Assembly: GCA_964017145.1 (NCBI GenBank)
Contig: OZ024843.1
Span: 3,986,443 to 4,050,442 of the forward strand
From: Agrocybe praecox
Taxonomy: Eukaryota > Basidiomycota > Agaricomycetes > Agaricales > Agrocybaceae
Direction of reading: 5' to 3'
Length of the DNA stretch: 64,000 bases
This document shows, one piece after another, positions 35,383 to 46,344 of this stretch. The position numbers and the translations under genes are program-made. The notes beneath the pieces were generated by a model. The model did not search any database, was not told where the DNA came from, and saw only the letters and a list, made by a program, of their open reading frames with translations. Every line of letters begins with the position of its first letter. Position 1 is the first letter of the stretch.

Positions 35383-37642
35383 TCACTGTTTGAGGAGTTC
35401 CGCACGACTTGGTGATTTTTTGGGTCCCAGAGCATATTAGAAGCAAACAGAGTACTAGTCGTAAATCAATGGAGTATGTTTAAAGAATCTGGATGATAAT
35501 TATATTTTTGTTCATTGAGCATGCGTTCGAGGGCATCTCATTTCTGAGATTGAAATCCGCGGGACTGTTGGCGGGAGAGCGTTGGATCGACTGGGAACGA
35601 AGTCCATGGACTGTACCTGTACTTGGACTTTGTACCGCACGTGATATATAAATGTTTATCTAATCATCCCGCCTCAGTACTCAGTCCTCGTCGGGTGCAA
35701 CGTCGGTCGCCACTTCGATTGTTACTGCCATGCGACATTGGCACCGCATTTCAGTAGCTGGTTGTCACGTTGCCACCGCCAAGTGAGATGCTTTGGTCGA
35801 ACATGAAGCTTGAGGCCTTACTGGGATACACTTGTCGTCGTCATGTATGATGTGGAGGTTTTGGAATGTTAATTGTCCCCAATCCTCTATATACAGTATG
35901 AGAGGAAACTCCTCTATGGCCTCTACCAGCAATTACCTCCTCCATTGCATGTAGTACGCAATGTGTACGGTAAAGGGGCGGTTTATTTATATATATTTAC
36001 AGATGCCTTTGGAATGCCGGCAAAGCCGATATGCCACTGGATTGGCCGAGGTCTACGGCAAGTCCAAAATGAGTACATCTCAAAGTTCAAGTCCAAACGA
36101 GGTTCATGCATTGTCACGCAGAGGTTTTGGCTCGGAAAAATGAGGTGCATACACGGTCTAATGGTGGTACAAGATTTGGGTCTAACCTCAGTGCATTGCG
36201 AGTCAAATTCGCATTGGGCGGTTCAAAGCTCGGGTTCAAGGTACAGAGTCCAAGGTACAAGGTCCATTTGGACCTGTGACCCGATGGACCCAACTTTCTG
36301 GTTCGCGGAACTGTCCCCCGAACAATTGACCTTGGTGCGTGACAGTGACATTCGGAGTCGGCATTGTTGACGACGTCGTCATCACCACCGACGCTCAATT
36401 GCCCGAACGGCTGCTTCGTGAGCGTTGTCGACCAAGCGCGCCGACCATTGCGGTGCCCATCCTCGACGCAATGTTGCTGCGGAGTAACTAATGCCGAAGC
36501 GAAGGCTCACCTGTGCTGAAGAGTAAGTAATGTCGAAGGACTCGCCATCGGACACTCATGGGAGTCTGGCAGCATTGGCGGACATACAAAGACACGGCAG
36601 GAAATTGCTGATCTGAGAACTACAGGCGGGCCAATACTGTTACCAACGTCGAGCATAACGTCGACGTCGAACGAGTGGCATACGCGACGCGTCGGGCGTC
36701 GGCGAGGTCGCCGTCTTTGCGCATTGTGTCACAACGAGTCCTGTTGTGACCCGTTAGAAAGGGTCCGAGGGACAATGCTAAAGACAGTCCGGCGGTGCAT
36801 AATCTCAGAAATGGGATTTCTTGATGCGTTCTTGACACCGGAGCCGAGAAGTCCATACAAATATAAAGTTCAGAATGATAGAAAATGCAAAGAATGTCAA
36901 TTAACAAATAGGAAAACTGACTTAGTGTCAGGGTAAATTTGGCAGAGTGACATGAGACTTAACCAACAATTGTGTGAAGATAGTAGTAGTAGAGGAGAAT
37001 TTGAAACAGGAAAAAGCCTGCTAGTATATGCAGGCCGAACCCACCAGAAAAGAGGCAATCATAAAGAACAGATACCAACCAGTTATGGCGACTTTTCATT
37101 TTATATATGAACTTATTATGAGAGTTCCCTACATGTCTGTATGTCCTCCTGAGTTCATATTTAAAACGTACACCTTTTCATTCCTGCCTTGAGCGTTTAC
37201 GTGTGGCCTTCGAAGCACGTCCGTCAATAATACTAGATGGGAGCATCAATAGCTTCTTTCAAATAAAAATCAAACCTTCTACGAAGGCAGAGGGCAGTGT
37301 TAGAGCCCAGTGCCATTCAACTGCCAAGATTAACAAGTGACCGGGCCACTGTGACCGTTGAATCGAAACAAAGGACTCAAAGAAAATGGCCAACTATTCA
37401 TTAAGCCTGCTTCATTGTTGACATTCGGCAGTCGCGAGGCCCTGATAAGCAATCAATCAATCACGAGTAGTCGTGTGCTACAGCTTTATTATAAAAGTGC
37501 GATTCAAACAAACGCGTTCATCTTTCACAACTTTCTTTCTCTCTCATCGCAAAAGCGAATTCGCGAAACCGCTTAATCTCACCGAACGTCCAGCTGATAC
37601 ATTCCCGACGCGTTAAGCGCGTGTTTAAGTTCAATTTAGAAA
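35383..37642. other. Gene-poor region with short imperfect repeats
   Basis: About 2.3 kb with no supported gene. The open frame 35873-36370 has no recognisable domain and biased composition. Imperfect repeats include CAAGGTACA(G/A) units near 36238-36262 and a 24-bp pair GCTG(C/A)(G/A)GAGTAA(C/G)TAATG(C/T)CGAAG at about 36477 and 36514. The stretch 36657-36720 is rich in CGTCG. Confidence 0.4.
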
Positions 37643-38422
37643 ATGTCCTCTCTGTACTCGTGCCATTCCCAATTCCTAGTAAACACCAACGTCACTATCC
37701 CGGTGCCAGCCCATACCCAGACGAGAAGGGTTGGTAGGATGGAGGACCATCCGTTTATACCATATCATGATAACGCGGAAAGACGCATTCATGACCGAAT
37801 ATTATATGGGCAATATACTTCCGTCGATTTCAGGCCTTTCGAACTAGAACCCAACCTGGACGAGTGCAAACGGTTAACCTCAGCCCCAGTCAGTGATGCG
37901 CGTCAAGGCAGTCAGCATACCATATCATCTTCACATTTCAACCATACACAGACGATTCTTCGAAGCTCCCAAGGCGTCCAAGGACGTGAACCTCAAGTCG
38001 AACTTCACTCCCCCAAACCGCATCATGGATACCAGAACATTGACATACGCCAAATCGAAAGGAATGTACTCAAGGTCTGGACCGGGGAAACAAGCGCTCA
38101 AGAACCCAACTGGAAGAACCCAATCAAGAAAGAAGGCTCTCTGTTGCCATATGCGTCTACCGCGGACATACCGCCCTGCACACCTCCTCCCCAAGCAACT
38201 CCCGCATGGTGTCCGCAAGACTTATTCGACGCGGCTGGATTTCACCGCAAATCGAATTTCATGTTTGATCCATTTGGTGTGTATACTGCTCAAGACGAAT
38301 ATCCAAGCGAGAAGAGTCTTGGTGAGAGAGGGTACCACAATGAGAACCTGTTGGGAGAAAGGGAGAGTTTTATCGCTACGGTATTGAACTCCTTGAGATC
38401 CATGAACTCCCGGTGCACCTAA
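37643..38422 (+). CDS. Hypothetical protein, 259 residues
   Basis: A single open frame from ATG 37643 with a good context (GAAAATGTCC). It starts MSSLYSCHSQFLVNTNVTIP and includes RMEDHPFIPYHDNAERRIHD and LPYASTADIPPCTPPPQATP. Composition is polar with Pro, His, Arg and Asn, without transmembrane segments. I recognise no family. A short downstream frame (38433-38657) with a hydrophobic start could be a further exon, but the needed intron would be only 31 bp. The length of the frame favours a real gene, yet nothing else supports it. Confidence 0.45.
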   Translation: MSSLYSCHSQFLVNTNVTIPVPAHTQTRRVGRMEDHPFIPYHDNAERRIHDRILYGQYTSVDFRPFELEPNLDECKRLTSAPVSDARQGSQHTISSSHFNHTQTILRSSQGVQGREPQVELHSPKPHHGYQNIDIRQIERNVLKVWTGETSAQEPNWKNPIKKEGSLLPYASTADIPPCTPPPQATPAWCPQDLFDAAGFHRKSNFMFDPFGVYTAQDEYPSEKSLGERGYHNENLLGERESFIATVLNSLRSMNSRCT

Positions 38423-39695
38423 CATCATTTTCATGCACCTCAGCCGGACCTGGTTTTTCTTGCTCGTTTTCGTTTTAGTTGACCAACCAAAGAAACCTGG
38501 TCCATACCCCAGCAAAACAGCAGTCCCATCACTGCCGAGTTACGAAAGCCCAGTCAAACAGACGTCAAAGTCAAGGCTAAGTACATCTGAGAACGACGTT
38601 GACAATTCGGAACAGCGCAGCGACGTGGACGAAAGTTCCTGCCCTGCGGTAACCTGAACACCCTCGACATGGACGTAGATGATGCACGGGCGTATGACGG
38701 AGGTGACGAAGACGAAAGTCATAGGTGACGAGGACTTTGAGAAAATCGAAGTTGCTCCCGCTCGTTTTTGTAACCTTATCAACATCGACTCTTGCGTCCA
38801 GTACACCGTAACGGGTCGGTGTGGTATGGGATATGTAGGCCGATCCAAACTCAATGCCACCTCCGAATCAGATTTGGATTTGCCACGGGAATGGTGGGTG
38901 TTGGGTCGACAGAGGAAGCATGACGAAAAGAAATAGGCAAAGGCAGATAGATCTAGATATATCCATGAGTTGCGGTCTGGAGTCTAAGACTGGAGATTCC
39001 CGGCAAAATAATAATCTTTTGAAATTTGTTTTTGTTTGTCAATTGTTTGTGTGTATTTTGTGTGTATTTTTCTGACAGATTTATGATAAACTTGGAATCA
39101 AGGCCTTGTGCCAATGTTGGATTCATTCCTTCCCCATCTCACAAGAACATGTACTTATGTGTTGTTTCAATAGAAGTAAAATTCTGATATGCACGTTGGT
39201 TTTTAATGCCCTTTTACTATCCATCTAAGTACTCTTTTGGATTATTTCTGGAACTTCAGATCAACATTTTTGTCGTTGATCCGAAGGATGTGGGAAATTT
39301 ACTTAGTGCGAAATTGCGAATCTTGGAATCAGCGATGTTCTCACGGCTACTCCCGTTTAAGACATCCCACAGATGTACCACTTCCTATATATTCACTCAT
39401 ACTCGTCATGATTGTGATTCTAAAATAGAACGAGTGTAAGGAGTGACAGTCTAGAATAAGGTCTTTGCGAGAGCCGATGAGGTGGCACGTGCTTTCCTCA
39501 TTCTCGTACCACCATCATCCTCTGTGCTTTTCCGCTCGTTGCCAATCTCAGCGCCTCGTAACCTTCGAGCGCGAACATTCATTCGAAGTTTTTCTTTCGG
39601 AAATCTATACTAGGCTTTCAACATCATCGCAATAATTCCCTGCGACCGGTTTTTTGTATATTCTCATAGTGGACATCTGACGGCAGTCGGCATCT
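38423..39695. other. Intergenic region and 5' flank of the tyrosine-recombinase retroelement
   Basis: No supported gene. The left boundary of the retroelement whose ORF1 starts at 39696 must lie in this interval, but I could not find its terminal repeat. Confidence 0.4.
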
Positions 39696-40586
39696 ATGCC
39701 TCACATAACCGAAAACCCCACGAACGCCGTTTGTCCGAACTATGAAGAAGACGAATGGAGCCTCATCAGGCAATCCCTTGTTGCGGCACATGTTGGTGAC
39801 ACTCCTTTGACCAACGAGGGTGCCATTGATAAATTGAAAGACGCTTGGAAACAATCGAACGAGCGAAAGATCTTGGCATGGAACGAGCAAGTCCGGAATG
39901 ATCAGATAGCGGAGGAGGAAGCAGCACAAGAGGCTCGCGAGGAGGAATTGAGGCGGCGAGCAGAGGCGGAGAAGGAAGCCGAGTCGGAAAGATGAGAGCT
40001 GGAGAAGAAGAAGCCGAAACTCGCCGCTTTCGACCCGGAAAAGAGAGTTAGCTCATGGCTCGCACCCAGACCGGCAGCCTATGCTCTAAACAAGATACAG
40101 CATCTTGAATATGTGGAACTGGACTACTTCACCCTTCGAGGATGTCAAGAGGCTCAGGCTGAACATGGAAAGGCGACGTCACAAGACACTTTCACGCTGG
40201 CGAAGAATGATGATGGCATTGTCGCGTTACGACCGTCCTCGTCGCTAAAAGCATCGAAGAACGTCAGAATGGACAACTTCTTGGATTGGGAAGAACTGTC
40301 GGTAGCCAAGACCCTCATGCTCCATCATATGTCGACATCGGGTGTATGGCCTCAACGATATGTTACATCTTTGGCTTCCTTTTTCTTGCGTCTCGAAAGT
40401 CACCCCATGCGGACGCGGCCTCACGGAAACCAAACTATCTTGCTTTATCAGAATAAAGTCAGGCGAGAATGGTTCGATGCATTAAAACGTGACGAAGGTT
40501 TCAACATAGGGCTGATCAATGACGAGCTGATGGAAAAGCTTCATGACGAAGTCGTGGATAGTGTCAGGGAGAAGTCCCTTCGTGAG
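39696..40586 (+). CDS. ORF1 (gag-like) of the YR retroelement, exon 1, with an internal TGA
   Basis: Encodes the N-terminal part of the gag-like protein found next to YR reverse transcriptases in basidiomycetes. It starts MPHITENPTNAVCPNYEEDE, has a Glu/Ala/Arg-rich coiled coil (EEEAAQEAREEELRRRAEAE), then ELEKKKPKLAAFDPEKRV and FFLRLESHPMR. A TGA at 39993-39995 interrupts an otherwise continuous 297-codon frame; sequence on both sides is typical of the family, so TGA is most simply a CGA-to-TGA or AGA-to-TGA mutation. The exon ends at 40586 (CTTCGTGAG) before a GTGCAT donor and continues in phase at 55423. Confidence 0.7.
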
Positions 40587-40606
40587 GTGCATTTTCTTAC
40601 CTTATC

Positions 40607-40611
40607 ACATG
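40607..40611. repeat. Target site duplication ACATG, left copy
   Basis: ACATG immediately precedes the LTR at 40612 and is repeated directly after the other LTR at 55233-55237. Five base pairs is the usual Ty3/Gypsy duplication. Confidence 0.9.
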
Positions 40612-40662
40612 TGTCAGGGCAACACTAAGATCAGTGTGACAAGGCCACCAACAAAGACAAAG

Positions 40663-40696
<34 letters not shown>

Positions 40697-41116
40697 AAAG
40701 AGAGAGAGACACTCAATGGTTCTAAGAGATCACACCAATGATAGTGGATATCCTAAGAGATTGAAGCTGGGGCTACAGCTACCTACATGTCCAGTATATA
40801 TACCCTACAGCTATTCTAGAATATTCCTACATTACATCATAAAACAAAAGGATGAGTAAGACAATGACATCATAAAGGAATGATGAATAAGACAATGACA
40901 TCATGAAACAAGGAGAAGAATGATGTGGAGCAATTGAGGCAGTGCTCATGGGAAATAAAGATGATAAGTATCTAATCAAGAATCTAAGTGATAATCAATG
41001 AGATAATCAAGGAGATAATCAAAGATGTAAAAGAGATAAGATATCTACATAATTAAGAAAGGGAAAAATGCGAAATAAATATATAAAAATAGAGAAAAAT
41101 AGGGGAAACCCTGACA
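40612..41116 (-). repeat. 3' LTR of the outer Gypsy element
   Basis: 505 bp, TG...CA borders. Contains a 14-unit AG run (40665-40692) and a TATATATA box. It looks identical to 54728-55232 on visual comparison, including the AG count. Confidence 0.93.
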
Positions 41117-41131
41117 TCACCCCCTCTCTAA
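41117..41131 (-). promoter_or_regulatory. Polypurine tract of the outer element, overlapping the pol stop
   Basis: On the minus strand TTAGAGAGGGGGTGA abuts the 3' LTR. The final TGA is the pol stop codon, so the plus-strand DNA primer and the end of the reading frame are the same bases. Confidence 0.7.
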
Positions 41132-44100
41132 GGCACATTTCCCACAATGTGCACATGTATGAGTAAGTTTAGAGGGTTTCAGAGGAGGAGGAGGTTCAGT
41201 GAAGTTAATTAAAGGTGAAAAAGAAAGTCTATCAAAAGTAAGAGCAGAAATCCTTCTGGGTGCAGCTGGATGCTTGGCATGGAACTCTTTGATTGATTTG
41301 GCTGCCTTCTTCAAATGTTCAGCAGGTTCCCAACTGCTTTCTTCATTTGGATAGTTTTTCCATTTAACCAAGTACTGCAGCTTATTTCTGAATAATCTGC
41401 TGTCCTTAATGTACTCAACTTCCCATTCAGGATTTTCTCCTTTAATGACAGGTGGAGGTCTGGAGGGAGGCTTTCTTCCAACAGTATCAGGATGGTAGGG
41501 CATGAGCTTAACTACATTGAACACTGGATGGATTTTCATGGTTTTAGGCAGTTGGAGCTCATAGGCATTTGAACCAACAACTTTGGTGATTTTGTATGGT
41601 CCATATCTCTTGTCATCCAATTTCTTGGAAGGCCTATCAGTCTTTAGATCCTTGCCATCTAGCCAAACCATGTCTCCAACCTTGTACTCAGTAGGAGCAC
41701 CTCTGTTTCTATCATAGAATCTAGCCATGTCATCAGCAGCCTTTTTGAGTGCAGACTCTGCTTCTTTCCTGGCCTCTTCCATGTTTTTCACAAAGGTATC
41801 TACAGTGTCCATCTTGCTGTCTCTGAGAGGTTCTGTGCCCATTCTTGGATGTCTACCATTGTTGAGCATGAATGGTGTCTGTCTGGTAGAGGCCTGAACT
41901 CTGTTGTTGTAAGAAAATTCAGCCAAGGCCAACCATTCTACCCAGTCATCCTGTCTATGGTTTATGAAGAGCCTGAGATATTGTTCTACTTCTTGGTTGA
42001 CTCTCTCAGTCTGACCATCAGTTTGAGGATGGTAGGCTGTAGATGAAGCAGTCTGAATACCCAGTATAGAGTTAAGCTCTTTCATAAATTTGGAGACAAA
42101 CTGAGGACCTCTATCACAGATGATTTTGATAGGTAGACCATGCAATTTCCAAACATAGTCCCTGTAGAGCTTAGCAGTACCTTCAGATGTGACCTCATCT
42201 GTAGTAGGTATGATGTGGATCATCTTGCTAAGTCTGTCTACAACTATCATAATGGCATTATGCCCTTGACATTCAGGTAAGCCAGTGATAAAGTCCACAG
42301 AAATAGTCTGCCAAACATCAGAGGGAATCTCAGTTGGAGTCAGGAAGCCAACAGGTTTAGCAGGGAATGTCTTGGTCCTGTTACATCTATCACATCCTCT
42401 GGTGTAGGCTGCAATATAATGGGACATTCCTGGCCACCAATAATTTCTAGAGACTAACTCTATTGTCTTCCATTTTCCTGGATGTCCAGCAATGTAGGCA
42501 TCATGATGCAGTTCCACAATTTTCCTTCTAAGGTCTTTGTCTTTTGGAACATACACCTTTCCTCTGTAGAGAACAAGCCCTTGCTCCTCTGACCATTCCT
42601 GTCCATCTATCTTCTTGGTTGAAGACTTCTTCATCTCCTGTACTGCCTTGACCACTTTCTCATCAAAGTCCTTTGCTTCTCTAATCTTCTTGAGAAGATC
42701 AGTCTCAGGACTAGCCAATGTGGTATGACCCTGTTTGAGAGCCTGGATCTTGAAGTAGGAAGGTTTGAGGAGAACTACATTTTCATTATCGTTCTCCCCC
42801 TTCTTATGGTCTGATCTCCTAGACAATGCATCTGGCTTTAAAGACTTTTTACCAGGCCTATGATGAAGAGAAAAATCAAATCTGGACAAAAAGAGTGACC
42901 ATCTGGCCTGCCTTCTGGTTAACTTCTGGGCAGTCATAAAGTACTCTAGATTCTTGTGATCTGTCCAAATCTCAAAGGTATGTTGAGTCCCTTCAAGATA
43001 ATGTCTCCATTCATCTAGTGCTCTGATAATAGCCAGCATCTCCTTGTCATGGATTTCATAATTCCTTTCTACTTCAGAGAGAGACTTAGACATAAAGGCC
43101 ACAGGATGCCATTTCCCATCCAAACCTTCCTGTGACAGTACAGCTCCAGTAGCATAATCAGAGCTATCTGCTTCAACTTTATAAGGTTTGTTGTCATCAG
43201 GGAAGATTAGAACAGGGGAGGATGTGACCTTAAGCTTTAGCTGGTCAAATGCTTCCTGGTGTCTAAGTCCCCATCTCCAGACTGTCCCTTTCTTTGTCAA
43301 TTCATGAAGTGGCTTGGCAATGTCTGCAAAATCCTTTATGAACCTTCTGTAGAAGTTAACAAATCCCAAGAATGATTGAACATCCTTGACATTTTCAGGT
43401 TCAGGCCATTTAGAAACACCCTCTACCTTGACAGGATCCATTTCAATCTTGCCTTGTGAAATGATAAGTCCAAGATATTCAATCTTTTCCTTTTCAAATT
43501 CACATTTTTCTGCTTTCAGGTAGAGTTTATTCTGTTCAAGGATTTGCAAGACCTTCTTGACTACCTCCCTATGATGTTCCAGAGTCTCAGTGAAGACCAA
43601 TATGTCATCCATATAAACAATGACCACATTGCCATCAATAAGCTCTATAAAAATGTCATTCATCATAGTTTGGAAAGTTGCAGGACTGTTGGTTAAGCCA
43701 AAGAACATGACCAGTGGTTCAAACAGCCCTCTATTGGTTCTGAAAGCTGCTTTCCACTCATCCCCTTCCTTAACTCTAACATTGTTAAAGCCCCACCTGA
43801 CATCCAGCTTGGTGAAATACTTGGCTTTGCTGAGTTTGGTAATGATGTCAGAAATGAGAGGTAAGGGGTAAGAGTTCTTAATGGTCATTTCATTTAGCTT
43901 CCTATAATCCTGGACTAGTCTAAGAGAGCCATCCTTCTTTTTGACAAAGAACACAGGGGATGCCATAGGTGACTTGGATGGTCTAATCCTACCAGACTTC
44001 AGATTCTCCTCTAAAAAGGCATCAAGCTCTTTTTGCTCATTTGGGGAAAGAGGATAAATCTTTGATCTGTAAGGCTCTGACCCAGGCTTTAGCTCAATAG

Positions 44101-45004
44101 CATGATCCCAAGGCTTTCTGTTAGGTAGCCTGTCAAAGGACTCCTTTGAAAAAACTCCCTTAAATTGGTGATAATGCTTGGGGACAGCTTCTTCAAAGGT
44201 CTTCTTTGGGGATTCAGCCTGTTGATGAGACTCTTCTGCCAATTTCTGGGACACAGTTGAGGTAGCATTGATAGACTGCTTTTGAGGATGGAGATAAGAG
44301 ATAAAAATCCTATCCTCAGGCTCAATCTCAGAGTCAGAGTCAGGTGAGTGATCTACAAGATCTACACCTTCATCATCAAACTGAGGGAGCTGTCTTCTCT
44401 GTACTGCAGCTATCCTCTGTCTCTTTCTCCTGGCTCTAATTACTTCCATGTGGCAGTCAGATGGACATCTAGTAAACTGGACATCACCTGACTTCCAGTT
44501 GACATCAGGATTATGTAGGTAGAGCCAGGTATGCCCAATAATAGCAGTCTTGTCCCCCAAGTCACAAACAGCAAATGTAGCCTTTTCTGTGTGGTTCTTG
44601 TACACCATAGTCAAGTCCACTTCCTCATGAATAGAGCCACTTTTGTTGAGAGTACCATCAACATTATAGACTGGAATGGCTCTAGGAAGTTTCCTTGTGT
44701 TGAGATTATGGTATTTTACAAAACCAGTATCCAGAAAAAGACCAGTAGCTCCAGAGTCAAGCAAGGCATTCACAGGCAACCTTTTTCCTGTATCCATTGT
44801 CTTGAGAATGACTGACAAATGGGTAGAGGCTTTTGGTTTGTGCCCTAAGATGTATATTCTCTCAGGAGTAGAAGGGAGAAGGGAATCAGAATTTGAGGAC
44901 ATGATTTCTGTATCAGATTGAGAAGAGGTGGGATTGACTTTATCATTTTCATCTTCTAATACATTGAATCTATTCCATTGGGACATGTCCTTCACCAATG
45001 GTGC
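41117..45004 (-). CDS. pol: Pol polyprotein of the outer chromovirus (PR-RT-RH-IN-chromodomain)
   Basis: About 1,293 codons. Residue numbers count from the TTG at 44998, since no ATG opens the frame; the frame is open upstream into the end of gag. Order: aspartic protease ALLDSGATG (about 79-87); RT with FTKLDVRWGFNNVRV (about 395) and the active site VYMDDILVF (about 461); RNase H with VEADSSDYATGAVLSQ; integrase with an HHCC zinc module (HHDAYIAGHPGKW, CDRCNRTK) and the DDE residues in VDFITGLP, ICDRGPQF and GQTERVNQEVEQ; then a chromodomain (YLVKWKNYPNEESSWEP, about 1,215). The chromodomain places it among chromoviruses, which target heterochromatin marks. It ends with an extra CAHCGKC cysteine cluster. 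It is probably expressed by a -1 shift from gag. Confidence 0.95.
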   Translation of the reverse strand, partial: APLVKDMSQWNRFNVLEDENDKVNPTSSQSDTEIMSSNSDSLLPSTPERIYILGHKPKASTHLSVILKTMDTGKRLPVNALLDSGATGLFLDTGFVKYHNLNTRKLPRAIPVYNVDGTLNKSGSIHEEVDLTMVYKNHTEKATFAVCDLGDKTAIIGHTWLYLHNPDVNWKSGDVQFTRCPSDCHMEVIRARRKRQRIAAVQRRQLPQFDDEGVDLVDHSPDSDSEIEPEDRIFISYLHPQKQSINATSTVSQKLAEESHQQAESPKKTFEEAVPKHYHQFKGVFSKESFDRLPNRKPWDHAIELKPGSEPYRSKIYPLSPNEQKELDAFLEENLKSGRIRPSKSPMASPVFFVKKKDGSLRLVQDYRKLNEMTIKNSYPLPLISDIITKLSKAKYFTKLDVRWGFNNVRVKEGDEWKAAFRTNRGLFEPLVMFFGLTNSPATFQTMMNDIFIELIDGNVVIVYMDDILVFTETLEHHREVVKKVLQILEQNKLYLKAEKCEFEKEKIEYLGLIISQGKIEMDPVKVEGVSKWPEPENVKDVQSFLGFVNFYRRFIKDFADIAKPLHELTKKGTVWRWGLRHQEAFDQLKLKVTSSPVLIFPDDNKPYKVEADSSDYATGAVLSQEGLDGKWHPVAFMSKSLSEVERNYEIHDKEMLAIIRALDEWRHYLEGTQHTFEIWTDHKNLEYFMTAQKLTRRQARWSLFLSRFDFSLHHRPGKKSLKPDALSRRSDHKKGENDNENVVLLKPSYFKIQALKQGHTTLASPETDLLKKIREAKDFDEKVVKAVQEMKKSSTKKIDGQEWSEEQGLVLYRGKVYVPKDKDLRRKIVELHHDAYIAGHPGKWKTIELVSRNYWWPGMSHYIAAYTRGCDRCNRTKTFPAKPVGFLTPTEIPSDVWQTISVDFITGLPECQGHNAIMIVVDRLSKMIHIIPTTDEVTSEGTAKLYRDYVWKLHGLPIKIICDRGPQFVSKFMKELNSILGIQTASSTAYHPQTDGQTERVNQEVEQYLRLFINHRQDDWVEWLALAEFSYNNRVQASTRQTPFMLNNGRHPRMGTEPLRDSKMDTVDTFVKNMEEARKEAESALKKAADDMARFYDRNRGAPTEYKVGDMVWLDGKDLKTDRPSKKLDDKRYGPYKITKVVGSNAYELQLPKTMKIHPVFNVVKLMPYHPDTVGRKPPSRPPPVIKGENPEWEVEYIKDSRLFRNKLQYLVKWKNYPNEESSWEPAEHLKKAAKSIKEFHAKHPAAPRRISALTFDRLSFSPLINFTEPPPPLKPSKLTHTCAHCGKCALERG

Positions 45005-45006
45005 CT

Positions 45007-46092
45007 CTAAAAATTCTTTTTCTGTTCCTCTTGTTGCTGTCCTTCTTTTTCCTCCTTGATGAGTTTCCCATAGAAGTCTTTCAACTCCTCATGATTCATG
45101 GCATTAATGTTGACTGTGGATCTACAGTCAGCAGCCTTATGTCCTTGTTTTCTGCATTTGAAGCAGATAAGAGGCCTGACTGATCTCCATCCAGAGTCAA
45201 CTTCCATGGGAACAACATCTGGTTGCCTTGCCTGAGCAACAAAACTTCTCTGACTACTAGCAAAGGGAGAAGGACTGTGGGCAGCTGGTTTAGACTGTGG
45301 CTTCTGTGATGCAGGAGCCTTAGAAAAAGGAGAAGAGGTTGAAGAGGTAGACTTATTAAAAGCCTCCATCTGTCTCCATTGTCTATCCAACTTAGTAGCC
45401 CAAGAAATCCAGCCATTCAGACTTTTGGGCATATCAGGAACATTGTAGACTTTTTCCCTGAGAGATCTGTTCAGCCCAGTCTGAAATTTCTCAACCAAAG
45501 CAGCATCATTGTACCCAGTGTCAGAAACCAGTTCCCTGAAGCTAGCCACATATTCATCAGCAGTTTGACTTCCCTGCTTCAGAAGATTCATCTTGTGTCT
45601 GGCTGTGCTAGCAGGGTCTGGGTCTCCAAACACTTCCCTGAATTCATAGACAAAGTCTTCCCAAAGGCCTTCCTTGGAATAGTCTCCATCTAGAATTTTT
45701 GTCTTATCAAGGGCCCATTTCCCAGCAGTTCCTCCTTTCATATAGGACAGAGCACAAACAACCTTTTGAAGATCATCTGTAATACCCTTTCCATAGAAGT
45801 ATAGCTTGAGTTGACTCAAGAAGGTTTCTGCTTTTTGCATAGAACCATCATATGGCTCAGGAGGGGAAACTTTGATTCCAGACTGTGAACCAAAGGCAAA
45901 GGCACCATGACTGGCAGGGGGAGTATTGACCTCTTTTGCAGCAGCAGAGAAAGGTGATTGAGTGGTAGGAGGTGTGATTGATTGTTGCTGCTGCTGTCTC
46001 AAGAGAGTCACCTCTTGGGTAAGAAGAGAAATTTGTTGTAGGAGCTCTTCCACAGAGGGGAGAGTAGTGGTGGGGAGGGTGGTAGTGTCCAT
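45007..46092 (-). CDS. gag: Gag of the outer chromovirus
   Basis: 361 residues from ATG 46092. The N-terminus holds a predicted helix (VEELLQQISLLTQEVTLLRQ) and Gln run; then the gag core PPEPYDGSMQKAETFLSQLK, ALSYMKGGTAGKWA and QTADEYVASFRELVSDTGY. Near residue 320 is a canonical zinc knuckle CX2CX4HX4C (CFKCRKQGHKAADC), which binds genomic RNA. The C-terminus is Lys/Glu/Gln-rich and ends KKNF before TAG at 45007. The pol frame is -1 relative to gag, and the last codons AAT TTT TAG form a U-rich shift-prone site. Confidence 0.93.
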   Translation of the reverse strand: MDTTTLPTTTLPSVEELLQQISLLTQEVTLLRQQQQQSITPPTTQSPFSAAAKEVNTPPASHGAFAFGSQSGIKVSPPEPYDGSMQKAETFLSQLKLYFYGKGITDDLQKVVCALSYMKGGTAGKWALDKTKILDGDYSKEGLWEDFVYEFREVFGDPDPASTARHKMNLLKQGSQTADEYVASFRELVSDTGYNDAALVEKFQTGLNRSLREKVYNVPDMPKSLNGWISWATKLDRQWRQMEAFNKSTSSTSSPFSKAPASQKPQSKPAAHSPSPFASSQRSFVAQARQPDVVPMEVDSGWRSVRPLICFKCRKQGHKAADCRSTVNINAMNHEELKDFYGKLIKEEKEGQQQEEQKKNF

Positions 46093-46344
46093 ATTGTGGT
46101 GTAAATAAGGTAGAGGCTCTCTGGTGTGTGTGTGGGAGAAGCTATCTACTGAAAGTGTCCTTGGAATCTATTTATGTAAACTAAAAAAGATCTATGTAGT
46201 GGATACCCAGTTGTCACCCCAAGCACAGTGGGTCTAAACCTAGGATCACAGGGTTGACTACCTGGTATTTTCCTAGACCACCAAAGACAGAAACAGTTGG
46301 CCTGGATCTGCCCCAACAGTTGGTATCCCTATCTACAAGTTCAC
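46093..46344 (-). other. Gag-proximal part of the outer element's leader
   Basis: 252 bp upstream of the gag start up to the inner element's insertion point. It belonged next to 54449-54727 before that insertion. The last four bases, TCAC (46341-46344), are the left target duplication. Confidence 0.8.

Noticed and set aside
35873..36370. 165-codon ORF
   Set aside because: No domain, biased composition from short repeats, no supporting splice signals or context.
38433..38657. Short frame with a hydrophobic start as second exon of the 37643 gene
   Set aside because: The phase-compatible intron would be only 31 bp; a normal-sized one leads to an immediate stop.
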